A model generated the notes under the pieces. That model was not told the DNA's origin. It ran no database searches and saw nothing but the letters and a program-made list of their open reading frames with translations. From Streptomyces sp. MZ04 (lineage in GTDB: Bacteria > Actinomycetota > Actinomycetes > Streptomycetales > Streptomycetaceae), in contig NZ_SRIC01000040.1 of NCBI RefSeq assembly GCF_004684775.1, positions 1-43,064 of the forward strand: DNA of 43,064 nucleotides, given 5' to 3'. The position numbers and the translations under genes are program-made. How positions within the stretch are numbered: the first letter of the stretch is position 1; each line of letters begins with the position of its first letter. This document shows positions 1 through 7,771 of the stretch, piece after piece.

Positions 1-29
1 CGGCAGCGTCAGATGTCTATAAGAGACGG
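1..29. other. Nextera transposase adapter remnant (artefact)
   Basis: These 29 bases match the end of the Illumina Nextera read-1 adapter, including most of the Tn5 mosaic end, with two mismatches (positions 17 and 28). The genomic sequence starts at about base 30. This is library-preparation carry-over at a contig end, so nothing here should be translated or used as biology. Confidence 0.93.
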
Positions 30-932
30 GCCCCCGCCGTCGCCCCCAGCCCGGCGCAGCCGTACCGCATCCCCGCCTACCCCGCCGCCGAGCGCGCCGT
101 CCGCGCCCTCGCCGAAGCCGTGAAGTACGCGCAGTGGCGGCGCGAGGCCGCCGAGCCGGGGAAAGTGCACGAGTACGACGACATCGACGAGAGCGGGGCC
201 GCCGGCCGCATCGCGGAGCTGCTCGCCAAGGACGAGGACCCGCGTGGTGCCACCCTCGCCCCGGCCGACACCCATGAACTGCTCGGGCGGTACGGCATCG
301 CCGTACGCGAGGCGCTGCCCGCGCCGGATCCGGACGCGGCCGTGGCCGCCGCCCGCATGCTCGGCTACCCGGTCGCCCTGAAGACCACCGCCCCGCACCT
401 GCGGCACCGCGCCGACCTCGGCGGTGTGCGGCTCGACCTCGCGGACGAGGAGCAACTGCGCCGGGCGTACCGGGAATTGACCGACGCCTTCGGCAAGCCC
501 GCCGAGCTGCGGCCGGTCGTCCAGGGCATGGTGCCGCGCGGAGTGGACACCGTCGTCCGCGCGGTCATCGACCCGGCGGCCGGAGCGGTGCTCTCGTTCG
601 GACTCGCCGGCGCCGCGTCCGAGCTGCTCGGCGACACCGCGCACCGGCTGATTCCGGTCACCGACCGCGACGCGGGTTCCCTGGTCAGATCCATCCGGAC
701 CGCCCCGCTCCTGTTCGGCTGGCGCGGCTCGGCGCCCGTGGACACCCCGGCCCTGGAGGAGCTCCTCCAGCGGGTCTCACGACTCGTGGACGATCACCCC
801 GAAGTGGTCGCCGTGTCCCTGGAGCCCGTGGTCGTCGCCCAGCGCGGCGTCTCCGTGCTCGGCGCCTCCGTCCGGCTCGCCCCGCCGCCCGCGCGCAGCG
901 ACCTCGGTCCGCGCACGCTTCCCGGGTACTGA
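30..932 (+). CDS. ATP-grasp acyl-CoA synthetase / protein acetyltransferase, 5'-truncated
   Basis: The reading frame is open from base 30 (APAVAPSPAQPYRIPAYPAA...), so the start lies off the contig. The visible 300 residues form the ATP-grasp half of an NDP-forming acyl-CoA synthetase-like protein. They include LGYPVALKTTAPHLRHR, where K is the usual ATP-binding lysine, and GGVRLDLADEEQLRRAY. In actinomycetes this half is commonly fused to a GNAT domain that acetylates lysines of metabolic enzymes such as acetyl-CoA synthetase. The GNAT domain is not visible, so the fusion is inferred from the family. It stands upstream of the DUF5998 gene with a 51-bp gap. Confidence 0.8.
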   Translation, partial: APAVAPSPAQPYRIPAYPAAERAVRALAEAVKYAQWRREAAEPGKVHEYDDIDESGAAGRIAELLAKDEDPRGATLAPADTHELLGRYGIAVREALPAPDPDAAVAAARMLGYPVALKTTAPHLRHRADLGGVRLDLADEEQLRRAYRELTDAFGKPAELRPVVQGMVPRGVDTVVRAVIDPAAGAVLSFGLAGAASELLGDTAHRLIPVTDRDAGSLVRSIRTAPLLFGWRGSAPVDTPALEELLQRVSRLVDDHPEVVAVSLEPVVVAQRGVSVLGASVRLAPPPARSDLGPRTLPGY

Positions 933-983
933 CGCGGCGACTGGGGCACCGTGCGCCCTCCGGCGGGTCGTAGGATGGACGGC

Positions 984-1571
984 ATGGCAAAGACCGGTAC
1001 GACGACCCAGGGGCTGCGCGCGGCGATCGAGCGCAGCGGCTACTACCCGGCCCTCGTGGCCGAGGCGGTGGAGGCCGCGATCGGCGGCGAGCCCATCGGG
1101 TCGTACCTGGTCCACCAGGAGACCACGTTCGACGCGAACGAAGTGCGCCGGCATGTGACCGTCCTCGTCCTGACCGGTACGCGCTTCATCGTGAGCCACA
1201 CGGACGAGCAGGCGGCGGACAGCACCTCCCCGACGCCGTACGCGACGACGTCCACGGAGTCGGTGAAGATCGGCCGGATCTCGTCGGTCGTCGTCAGCCG
1301 CGTCGTCGCCAACCCGGAGAAGTACGTACCCGGCTCGCTGCCCCGCGAGGTCGTTCTGACCATCGGCTGGGGCGCCGTATCGCGCCTCGACCTGGAGCCC
1401 GCCGCCTGCGGCGACCCCAACTGCGAGGCGGACCACGGCTACACGGGCAGCTCGACCGCCGACGACCTGAGCCTGCGCGTCAGCGAGGCCGGTGACGGCC
1501 CGGACGCCGTGCGCCAGACCCTGGCCTTCGCCCAGGCCCTGTCCGAGGCGACCGCGGACACCACGCGCTGA
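984..1571 (+). CDS. DUF5998 family protein
   Basis: This 195-aa soluble protein of unknown function resembles the actinobacterial DUF5998 family. I chose the ATG at 984 (MAKTGTTTQGLRAAIERSGYYP) over the upstream GTG at 951, because the conserved N-terminus begins there. The middle holds a beta-rich segment (HVTVLVLTGTRFIVSHTDE) and a charged C-terminal helix. Two close cysteines (ACGDPNC) sit near residue 150. The stop overlaps the next ATG as TGATG, so the gene is probably translationally coupled to the phosphodiesterase. Confidence 0.75.
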   Translation: MAKTGTTTQGLRAAIERSGYYPALVAEAVEAAIGGEPIGSYLVHQETTFDANEVRRHVTVLVLTGTRFIVSHTDEQAADSTSPTPYATTSTESVKIGRISSVVVSRVVANPEKYVPGSLPREVVLTIGWGAVSRLDLEPAACGDPNCEADHGYTGSSTADDLSLRVSEAGDGPDAVRQTLAFAQALSEATADTTR

Positions 1572-2764
1572 TGTCCCTGCCCGCCTGGGACGACGTACAG
1601 CCGCTCGCCCTCGACACCGCGCCCCTGCCCGAGTACGGCGCGGGCTCCCTCGCCGATCTGCTCCCCACGCTGGTGGCCCACCAGGGCGTGGAGGGCTTCG
1701 CGCCGGTCATCGGCGAGCTCGCCCCGGCCGACCGGAACTGCGTCTTCCTGATCGACGGCCTCGGCTGGCAGCAGCTCATCGCCCACCCCGAAGAGGCCCC
1801 CTTCATGGCCTCGCTCATCAGCTCCTCCCGTGGCGGCACCGGACGCCCGATCACCGCCGGGTTCCCCGCGACCACCGCCACCTCCCTGGCCTCGGTCGGC
1901 ACGGGCCTGCCGCCCGCCGCGCACGGCCTGCCCGGCTACACCGCCCGCAACCCCGCCACCGGCGAGCTGATGAACCAGCTCCGCTGGAACCCCTGGACGG
2001 ACCCGCGCAAGTGGCAGCCGTACCCCACGGTGTTCCAGCAGGCCCACGCGGCGGGCGTGCACACCGCCCAGGTCTCGTCCCCGACCTTCGAGAACACTCC
2101 GCTCACCAAGATCGCCCTGAGCGGCGGCAGCTTCCGCGGCCGGCTCTCCGGCGAGGACCGCATGGACCTCGCCGCCGAGCAACTGGCCGCCGGTGACCGG
2201 TCGTTGGTCTACACGTACTACGCGGAGGTGGACGGCAAGGGCCACCGCTTCGGCGTCGACTCCGACGCCTGGCGCGGCCAGCTCATGTACGTCGACCGCC
2301 TGGTCCAGCGCCTCGCCGAGCAACTCCCGCCGCGCAGCGCCCTGTACGTCACCGCCGACCACGGCATGGTCGACATCCCCTTCGACGAGCAGTCCCGCAT
2401 CGACTTCGACGAGGACTGGGAGCTGCGCGCGGGCGTGGCCCTCCTCGGCGGCGAGGGCCGCGCGCGCCATGTGTACGCGGTGCCGGGCGCCGAGAACGAC
2501 GTACTGACCGTGTGGCGCGAGGTGCTCGGCGAGCAGTTCTGGGTGGCGAGCCGGGACGAGGCGATCGCGGCGGGCTGGTTCGGCGCGCCCGGTGTCTGCG
2601 ACGAGCGGGTCTACGGCCGCATCGGCGACGTCATCGCGGCGGCCCACGACGACGTGGCGATCATCGCCACCGAGAAGGAGCCGAAGGAGTCCGCCCTGGT
2701 GGGCATGCACGGCTCCATGACCCCTGCCGAGCAGCTGGTGCCGCTGCTGGAAGTACGCTCCTGA
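1571..2764 (+). CDS. Nucleotide pyrophosphatase/phosphodiesterase (alkaline phosphatase superfamily)
   Basis: This 397-aa protein belongs to the type I phosphodiesterase/nucleotide pyrophosphatase family, which are two-metal hydrolases. Visible metal-site elements are NCVFLIDGLGW (first aspartate), FPATTATSLASVGTG (nucleophile threonine), EVDGKGHRFGVDS (Asp and His ligands) and VTADHGMVD (Asp-His pair). There is no signal peptide, so it is probably cytoplasmic. The substrate cannot be told from sequence. It overlaps the DUF5998 stop by one base and is followed 56 bp later by tdk, so the three genes may form one transcript. Confidence 0.85.
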   Translation: MSLPAWDDVQPLALDTAPLPEYGAGSLADLLPTLVAHQGVEGFAPVIGELAPADRNCVFLIDGLGWQQLIAHPEEAPFMASLISSSRGGTGRPITAGFPATTATSLASVGTGLPPAAHGLPGYTARNPATGELMNQLRWNPWTDPRKWQPYPTVFQQAHAAGVHTAQVSSPTFENTPLTKIALSGGSFRGRLSGEDRMDLAAEQLAAGDRSLVYTYYAEVDGKGHRFGVDSDAWRGQLMYVDRLVQRLAEQLPPRSALYVTADHGMVDIPFDEQSRIDFDEDWELRAGVALLGGEGRARHVYAVPGAENDVLTVWREVLGEQFWVASRDEAIAAGWFGAPGVCDERVYGRIGDVIAAAHDDVAIIATEKEPKESALVGMHGSMTPAEQLVPLLEVRS

Positions 2765-2820
2765 CCGCCCCGCCCTCACCTCGTACCCCCTCTCGTACCC
2801 CTGAAAGGCCTCAACTCCCC

Positions 2821-3471
2821 ATGCCCGAGCTGGTGTTCTTCTCCGGAACGATGGACTGCGGAAAGAGCACCCTGGCGCTTCAGATCGGGCACAACCGTTC
2901 GGCGCGGGGCTTGCAGGGTGTGATCTACACGCGGGACGACCGTGCGGGAGAGGGGAAGCTCTCGTCGCGTCTCGGCCTGGTGACGGAGGCGGTCGAAGCA
3001 GCCCCGGGCATGGATCTGTGTGGGTATCTGGTGGACCAGATGTCGCAGGGCCGCCGGGTGGACTACGTCATTGTGGATGAGGCCCAGTTCCTCGCGCCCG
3101 AGCAGATCGACCAGTTGGCCCGGGTGGTGGACGACTTGGAGTTGGACGTCTTCGCGTTCGGTATCACTACGGACTTCCGCACCAAGCTGTTTCCTGGTTC
3201 GCAGCGGCTGATCGAGCTGGCCGACCGCATAGAGACGTTGCAGGTCGAGGCGATGTGCTGGTGTGGGGCGCGGGCCACGCACAACGCGCGCACGCTGGAC
3301 GGGGGGATGGTGGTCGAGGGTGAGCAGGTCGTGGTGGGGGATGTGGACCGGCTGTCTGGGGAGGTCGGGTACGAGGTGTTGTGCCGGCGTCACCACCGCA
3401 GGCGGATGACGAGCGCCGCGGCGAGGGCGGCGGTGCTGTCGCCTGACGTGCTGCCGGTCACTTCTGCCTGA
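2821..3471 (+). CDS. tdk: Thymidine kinase, intact copy
   Basis: This 216-aa type II thymidine kinase phosphorylates thymidine to dTMP in pyrimidine salvage. The N-terminus has the P-loop SGTMDCGKST. The catalytic region is VDEAQF (Glu as general base), followed by ITTDFRTKLFPGS. The zinc site is visible as CWCG plus CRRHH near the C-terminus. The C-terminal tail (MTSAAARAAVLSPDVLPVTSA) is the segment found again three times downstream, at 6025-6129, 10925-11533 and 16450-16510. A GAAAGG Shine-Dalgarno lies about 14 bases before the ATG. It looks functional and is the only copy with a complete P-loop. Confidence 0.93.
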   Translation: MPELVFFSGTMDCGKSTLALQIGHNRSARGLQGVIYTRDDRAGEGKLSSRLGLVTEAVEAAPGMDLCGYLVDQMSQGRRVDYVIVDEAQFLAPEQIDQLARVVDDLELDVFAFGITTDFRTKLFPGSQRLIELADRIETLQVEAMCWCGARATHNARTLDGGMVVEGEQVVVGDVDRLSGEVGYEVLCRRHHRRRMTSAAARAAVLSPDVLPVTSA

Positions 3472-3844
3472 TCTCTGCCTGCGGCGACGGTGCTCATTGC
3501 GCGCTCGGCAGGCGTATCCGTCGTGGCCTGGTGGTAATGGCTGTGACCAGCGGATTCTTGGAGCGCAGATCGTGATCGAAGCGATCTGTGACGTGTCATA
3601 GTGCGCCACGTCGATGGTTGAAGTGCGGTCCCGGCTGATGCCGGTTCACGTGGTCCGGTGACGGTGCCCAAGCGTCGTGCACGACTCTGCACAGGTTCGA
3701 ATCCCCGGCGGGGTCCCCGACAGATGGGAATGGGCGTGACCAGCGGGTTTCCGGTGGACGGGTCACGATCGCGGCAAGGTATGACCTGCCGTAGCCCACG
3801 GCGGTACAGCGGTACAACCGTCGTCGATGACGTGGGTCAATCTG
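3472..3844. other. Intergenic stretch with direct repeats and a tRNA-like piece
   Basis: I see no convincing gene in these 373 bases. They hold an imperfect 30-bp direct repeat (3532-3561 and 3725-3754, 23 of 30 bases equal, with the core GTGACCAGCGG identical). Between the repeats lies a tRNA-like fragment at 3677-3713. The stretch separates tdk from the VapBC pair and marks the left edge of the accessory island. Confidence 0.6.
3677..3713 (+). other. tRNA 3'-half-like fragment (degenerate)
   Basis: GGTTCGAATCC at 3694-3704 is identical to the tRNA T-loop consensus. It is preceded by a 5-bp hairpin (GTGCA, 6-nt loop, TGCAC, 3677-3692) and followed by CCCCGGCGGGG. The T-stem does not pair beyond two base pairs and no D-arm is visible, so this is not a working tRNA. 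It may be a relic of a tRNA used as an integration site, or chance. Confidence 0.3.
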
Positions 3845-3868
3845 ATGTATGGGCTACTGTTGGTACAT
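3845..3868 (+). promoter_or_regulatory. Candidate leaderless promoter and operator of vapBC
   Basis: TACTGT at 3855-3860 fits the Streptomyces -10 pattern TAnnnT and lies 6 bases before the ATG at 3867. No Shine-Dalgarno sequence is visible, as expected for a leaderless transcript. An inverted repeat ATGTA (3845-3849) / TACAT (3864-3868) brackets the -10 element. That is where an autorepressing antitoxin would be expected to bind. No clear -35 is seen. Confidence 0.45.
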
Positions 3869-4121
3869 GTCGATGAAGCGAACCAATGTCTACGCCGACC
3901 CGGAAGACCTCGCCATCATCAAGGAAGCGGCCAAGCGCCGTGGCATCAGTGAGGCCGAGATCATCCGGCAGGGCATCCACCTTGCCGCCATGGCCAATCG
4001 GGTCTGGGACGAGCCACTGTTCTCGCGCACGTTCGAAGGCTCGGGGCGCACGCCCACCAAGTCCGAGGTCCGCGATGCGGTGGCCGATGCGGTCCAGCGG
4101 GAGACCGGGACCGCCGCGTGA
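3867..4121 (+). CDS. vapB: VapB-like ribbon-helix-helix antitoxin
   Basis: This 84-aa protein has an N-terminal ribbon-helix-helix pattern (MKRTNVYADPEDLAIIKEAAKRRGISEAEIIRQGI), typical of CopG/Arc-type antitoxins that bind DNA as dimers and repress their own operon. The C-terminal part (residues ~50-84) would wrap the toxin. The start could be ATG 3867 or ATG 3873; 3867 fits the leaderless promoter. The stop overlaps the toxin start as GTGA. Function is inferred from fold pattern and gene order. Confidence 0.8.
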   Translation: MSMKRTNVYADPEDLAIIKEAAKRRGISEAEIIRQGIHLAAMANRVWDEPLFSRTFEGSGRTPTKSEVRDAVADAVQRETGTAA

Positions 4122-4561
4122 TCATCGTGGTGGCCGACACCTCCGGCCTGCTGGCCGCGCTCGACTCCACGCATCCCGAGCACCGCGCGGCCAATGAAGC
4201 GATCATGGCTGCGGGGCTGCTCGTCATGTCCCCGCTGCTGCTCGCCGAGATCGACCATGTGGCCACCCGTGAGCTCGGACGCGTGGCCGCGGTCAGCGCG
4301 GTCGACGACATTCGGCACTGGATGCGCCGGGGCCGCATCTCCGTGCCGGAGATCACCGAGGACCACCTGGGGGCCGCCCAGGCCGTACGCGTCCGCTACG
4401 CAGGCCTCGATCTCGACCTGGCCGACGCCGTGAATGTCGCACTCGCCGCCGACTACGACACGGATGCGATCCTCACCCTCGATCGCCGTGACTTCCGCGC
4501 GGTGCGCCCACTCGGCCGCCACAAGGCATTCAGGGTCCTGCCGGACGACCTGCCGCTCTGA
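4118..4561 (+). CDS. vapC: VapC-like PIN-domain ribonuclease toxin
   Basis: This 147-aa PIN-domain protein has acidic metal-site residues in the expected order: D7 (VADTSG), E44 (LLAEIDH), D100/D103 (LDLDLADAVNVALA) and D122 (TLDRRDF). VapC toxins are Mg-dependent endoribonucleases, and many cut tRNA or rRNA. The GTG start at 4118 overlaps the vapB stop (GTGA), giving a coupled toxin-antitoxin operon. The target RNA cannot be told. A T4-like RNA-repair pair lies about 10 kb downstream in the same island. Confidence 0.85.
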   Translation: MIIVVADTSGLLAALDSTHPEHRAANEAIMAAGLLVMSPLLLAEIDHVATRELGRVAAVSAVDDIRHWMRRGRISVPEITEDHLGAAQAVRVRYAGLDLDLADAVNVALAADYDTDAILTLDRRDFRAVRPLGRHKAFRVLPDDLPL

Positions 4562-4617
4562 GGCCCACACAGCACGGCTGACACGACCGCTGCACCAGGG
4601 CTCCCCTCTCCGGTTGA

Positions 4618-6024
4618 ATGGCTGGTGTGGCAAGGGAATTGGGTTTCACCGGGCCAGACCTGCGGGCTCTGGCCGGGTCCCGTTCGTACGAGCGTGGGCT
4701 GGGCTGGGCTGTCTGGATGCGGTGACGGGACTGGAGGTCGGTGACGGCTGGATCGCGGCCACGGTGTACGGCACCGATGCCTACGAGGTCGAGCTCACCG
4801 TGAACCAGGAAGGCGGGGTCTTCGGCGCCTGTGGCTGCCCCTACGGGCAGGAGGGCCACTTCTGCAAGCACTGCGTGGCGGTGGGCCTGACGGTACTGGG
4901 GCAGGCGGAGGGGATCCCGCGCCAGCGGGCTGCGGCTGCCGACCGGGCGGCAGGCCTGGAGTCATGGCTGCAGTCGCGGTCCCGCGAGCAGCTCCTGGAT
5001 CTGGTGCGAGAGCAGCTGGCCGGGGACCGGGAGTTGCGCCGCCGACTGGAGCTGCGTGCGGCGAGTGACTCCTCAGACATGGGCACGGTCCGCGACCGCG
5101 TCATGGCCTTGCTGGACCCTGGCCCCTTCGCCCGGTACGGGTATGTCGAGTACGCCGATGCCCACGCCTATGGGCGGCAGGCCGCGGAGGCGGTGACCGT
5201 GCTGCGCACGCTGACCGACAGCGGCAAGGCCGCGCAAGCGGTGGCCTTGGCCCGGGACGCGATCAGGGAACTCGGGCAGCGGTACGGCGAGATCGACGAC
5301 TCCGATGGTGTGGTCGGCTCGGTCGGCTCGGTCGCCTCGGAACTTGCCGAGGCCCATCTGGAGGCGTGCCACGTGGCGCGGCCGGACCCGGTCGAGACGG
5401 CCGAGTGGCTGGTCGGACATCTGCTCGGCGATGGGAACGACGCCACCGGCATCGACCTGCCCGACTACCGGGACGTCCTCGGCGCCAGCGGGCTGGCCAG
5501 AGTGCGGCAGCTGGCGACCGAGGCCTGGCACCGGGCGCCCTCCGGCTGGGCAGCGAAGTACTTGATGGAACGCCTGGTCAAGGCCGAGGGAGACGTGGAC
5601 GCGCTGATCGCGGTGTACGCCGCCGACCTGACCCCGACCGGCGCCACCCACCTGCAGATCGCCTCCGAGCTGGAGGCGACCGGCCGCACGGCTGAGGCCC
5701 TGGCATGAGCCGAGCGCGGACTGCGCGAGACCGCACAGGCTCCGAACTCCGACAGCCGCCCGGCCGACTACGTCTGTGCCCGCTACACACAGGCCGGCCG
5801 CACCGCTGACGTCATCGCCGTACGCCGCGAGCAGTTCCGCACCCACCGCTCGCTCGCCGCCTACCAGGACTTGCGTACCGCAGCACACGCCGCGGACTGC
5901 TGGGCGACGGAACGCGCGGCGGCCCTGGACACCCTGCGCACCGACATGTCGAAGCACCGGCAAGGCTGGTACGGCGGCCCCGCCAGGCAGCGAAGAACTC
6001 GCCGCCGAACAAGCCCGCGTCCTC
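4618..6024 (+). pseudogene. SWIM zinc-finger protein, broken by frameshift, stop and 3' loss
   Basis: The expected N-terminus (MAGVARELGFTGPDLRALAG...) starts at ATG 4618 and runs into a stop at 4723-4725. A third tandem copy of GGGCT (4696-4710) throws the frame; with two copies the frame reads ERGLGCLDAVTG into the long downstream frame. That frame carries the SWIM zinc motif CGCPYGQEGHFCKH and then helical repeats. A TGA at 5706-5708 replaces what is probably TGG (ALA-stop-AERGL). The homologous frame continues to about WYGGP (near 5980), where the rest of the C-terminus is missing and a thymidine kinase tail follows. So there are three lesions in one gene. Confidence 0.85.
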
Positions 6025-6129
6025 GGCTACGAGGTGCTGTGCCGGCGCCACCACCGCCGGTAGATGACGAGCGCCGCGGCACGGGCCGCGGCGCTGTCGC
6101 CCGACGTGCTGCCGGTCACCTCCGTGTGA
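6025..6129 (+). pseudogene. Thymidine kinase 3'-end fragment (tail 2)
   Basis: This segment reads GYEVLCRRHHRR, stop, MTSAAARAAALSPDVLPVTSV. It corresponds to the last 105 bp of tdk, with a CGG-to-TAG change at the residue after HHRR. It is joined directly to the truncated SWIM gene and cannot encode a kinase. The final 15-bp core GACGTGCTGCCGGTC (6103-6117) is identical in all four tdk tails of the window. Confidence 0.92.
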
Positions 6130-6161
6130 CTGCACAAGCACCTCTGTGTGACTGCACAAGC
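6124..6161. repeat. Direct repeat of 16 bp, period 22, at the tdk-tail junction
   Basis: GTGTGACTGCACAAGC occurs at 6124-6139 and again at 6146-6161. The first copy includes the last bases of tdk tail 2, so the repeat sits exactly on the module junction. It may be a local duplication left by a recombination or insertion event. Confidence 0.9.
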
Positions 6162-6182
6162 GATGCTCGATGAGCACGAGAG

Positions 6183-7049
6183 TCAGGGCCTGTCCCTTGG
6201 ATCGACCGGGCGGTCCGCCGTGACCAGCCATGACGTGCTGCGCAGCCGGACCGTGCCGTCCGTCGCCTCGTGGTCGCGCAGATGGTCGGTCAGGGTGCGG
6301 CGGGCGCGGGCCCGTGCGGTCGTGTCGGCCTGCTCCATCAGGTGGCGACCGGGGCCCGTGCCCAGCAGGAACTCCGCCGCGTCCTCGGCTCCGTGTCCCC
6401 ATGCCCCGTACGCCTGAGCCTGGTTGATGGCGATGCCGGTGAATCCGGCCGTGGCGAGGACGTCGCGGATGCGGTCCGGGGCGGCCAGCGAGAACATGCC
6501 GGGCAGCCCCGGCCTCCCGAAGTCGCCGACCGGAAGGAAGTCGCGCAGTGACGCCATTGCCGTCACCCAGCCGTTGAGCTTGGCATCGGCCGGGCAGATG
6601 AACGCCAGGCGCCCGCCAGGTCGTAGCGCCCGGCCGACGTTGCCGAAGGCCGCTACCGGGTCGGCGAAGAACATCACCCCGTAGCGGCTGATCGCTGCGT
6701 CGAACGCGCCCGCCTCGAAGGGGTACGTCTGCGCGTCGCCTTGCGTGAAGGAGGCGTTGGCGATGCCCTCCCGCTCGGCTCGGGCCCGTGCCTCGGCCAG
6801 CATCGGGCCGGACAGGTCGAGGCCCAGCGCGCGGCCTTGGGGTGCCCGGAGCGCGGCGAGGCGCGTGGTCTGCCCGGAGCCGCAGCCGAGGTCGAGGGTC
6901 CGGTGGTCCCCGGTGATTTCGGCGGCGTCGAGCAGCGGCTCGTTGAAGCCCTCGTTCACGGCGTTCCAGCGGTCCTGGTTGCGGGCCCAGTGGGTGCCTT
7001 CGGGGCCGTTCCATGCCTGTGCCTGCTCGGTGTTGACGACGTCCGGCAC
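6183..7049 (-). CDS. SAM-dependent class I methyltransferase
   Basis: This 288-aa protein has methyltransferase motif I as LDLGCGSGQT (residues ~52-61), an acidic motif II (ALGLDLSGPML) and a motif IV region (AFDAAISRYGVMFFADP). It resembles UbiE/Methyltransf_11-type enzymes acting on small molecules; the substrate is unknown. I placed the start at GTG 7049, preceded by an AGGAGG Shine-Dalgarno. A longer frame to 7121 would translate the operators and is unlikely. The gene is divergent from the TetR gene and probably controlled by it through the two palindromes at 7078-7112. Confidence 0.85.
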   Translation of the reverse strand: MPDVVNTEQAQAWNGPEGTHWARNQDRWNAVNEGFNEPLLDAAEITGDHRTLDLGCGSGQTTRLAALRAPQGRALGLDLSGPMLAEARARAEREGIANASFTQGDAQTYPFEAGAFDAAISRYGVMFFADPVAAFGNVGRALRPGGRLAFICPADAKLNGWVTAMASLRDFLPVGDFGRPGLPGMFSLAAPDRIRDVLATAGFTGIAINQAQAYGAWGHGAEDAAEFLLGTGPGRHLMEQADTTARARARRTLTDHLRDHEATDGTVRLRSTSWLVTADRPVDPRDRP

Positions 7050-7077
7050 GGGTGCCTCCTGTGGTGGATGACGAGAA

Positions 7078-7112
7078 TGGGCGTGCGCCCAAACAGTATG
7101 GGCGTGTGCCCA
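7078..7112. promoter_or_regulatory. Two tandem palindromic operators (TetR-type)
   Basis: TGGGCGTGCGCCCA (7078-7091) and TGGGCGTGTGCCCA (7099-7112) are two near-identical inverted repeats with centres 21 bp apart, that is two helical turns on one face of the DNA. They lie between the divergent methyltransferase and TetR genes. This fits two repressor dimers bound side by side and controlling both genes. Confidence 0.75.
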
Positions 7113-7186
7113 AACTGGCAATCCCCGCTAACATCCACGGAGTTGTGCCCCTTGAGGGCGACGGCGGCGGAACGGAAGGAAGGCCC

Positions 7187-7771
7187 ATGTCACCGCGCGG
7201 AGTGGCGACGCCGGACGTACGCGAGCGGCTGTTCGCGGCCGCCGAGCGCGTCGTGGAAAGGGGTGGGCCCGGCGCGCTCACCAGCCGGGCCGTCACCACT
7301 GAGGCGGGCTGCGCCAAGGGGCTGTTGCACGTGCACTTCGCGGGGTTCGACGAGTTCGTGGCCGAGCTCTGCCTCGACCGGTTCGCGCGGACGGCGGTGA
7401 AGGCGCAGGCGCTGTCGGGGCTCGCCGGGCAGGGCACGGTGGCCCGGAACCTCGACGGCGTCGCCCTCGCGCTGTTCGACTCCGGCGGCCCCGCCATATC
7501 GGGCCTTGCCATGACCCGCCCCGCCGCCTCGCTGCGCATCCGCGAGGCCCTGGCAAGCGGGGCGCCCGGCTTCACCGCGATCCAGGAGGCCATCACCGGC
7601 TATCTGAAGGCCGAGCAGGGGCTCGGCCGGGTGGCGGAGACCATCGACCCACGCACCGTGGCCCTGGCCATCGTCGGCACCGCCCACCACCTCCTGATGA
7701 CCGGCTGGCCGGGCACACCTGACCCGCGGCCCTCCATGACGCGCCTGGTGGCCGCGTTGGTGGACGGCTAG
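7187..7771 (+). CDS. TetR/AcrR family transcriptional regulator
   Basis: This 194-aa protein has an N-terminal helix-turn-helix (VRERLFAAAERVVERGGPGALTSRAVTTEAGCAKGLLHVHFAGFDEF) and a variable helical ligand-binding part. The ATG at 7187 has a GGAAGGAAGG purine run just upstream. It is divergent from the methyltransferase, and two palindromes lie between them, so it is probably an autoregulated local repressor. The inducer is unknown. Confidence 0.88.
   Translation: MSPRGVATPDVRERLFAAAERVVERGGPGALTSRAVTTEAGCAKGLLHVHFAGFDEFVAELCLDRFARTAVKAQALSGLAGQGTVARNLDGVALALFDSGGPAISGLAMTRPAASLRIREALASGAPGFTAIQEAITGYLKAEQGLGRVAETIDPRTVALAIVGTAHHLLMTGWPGTPDPRPSMTRLVAALVDG

Noticed and set aside
1439..2779. 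Long minus-strand frame opposite the phosphodiesterase
   Set aside because: It is a shadow of the plus-strand gene: arginine- and glycine-rich, no domain, no Shine-Dalgarno sequence. High-GC DNA gives such frames routinely.
3677..3720. Functional tRNA gene
   Set aside because: Only the T-loop consensus is intact; the T-stem fails to pair and no D-arm or proper acceptor stem is present.
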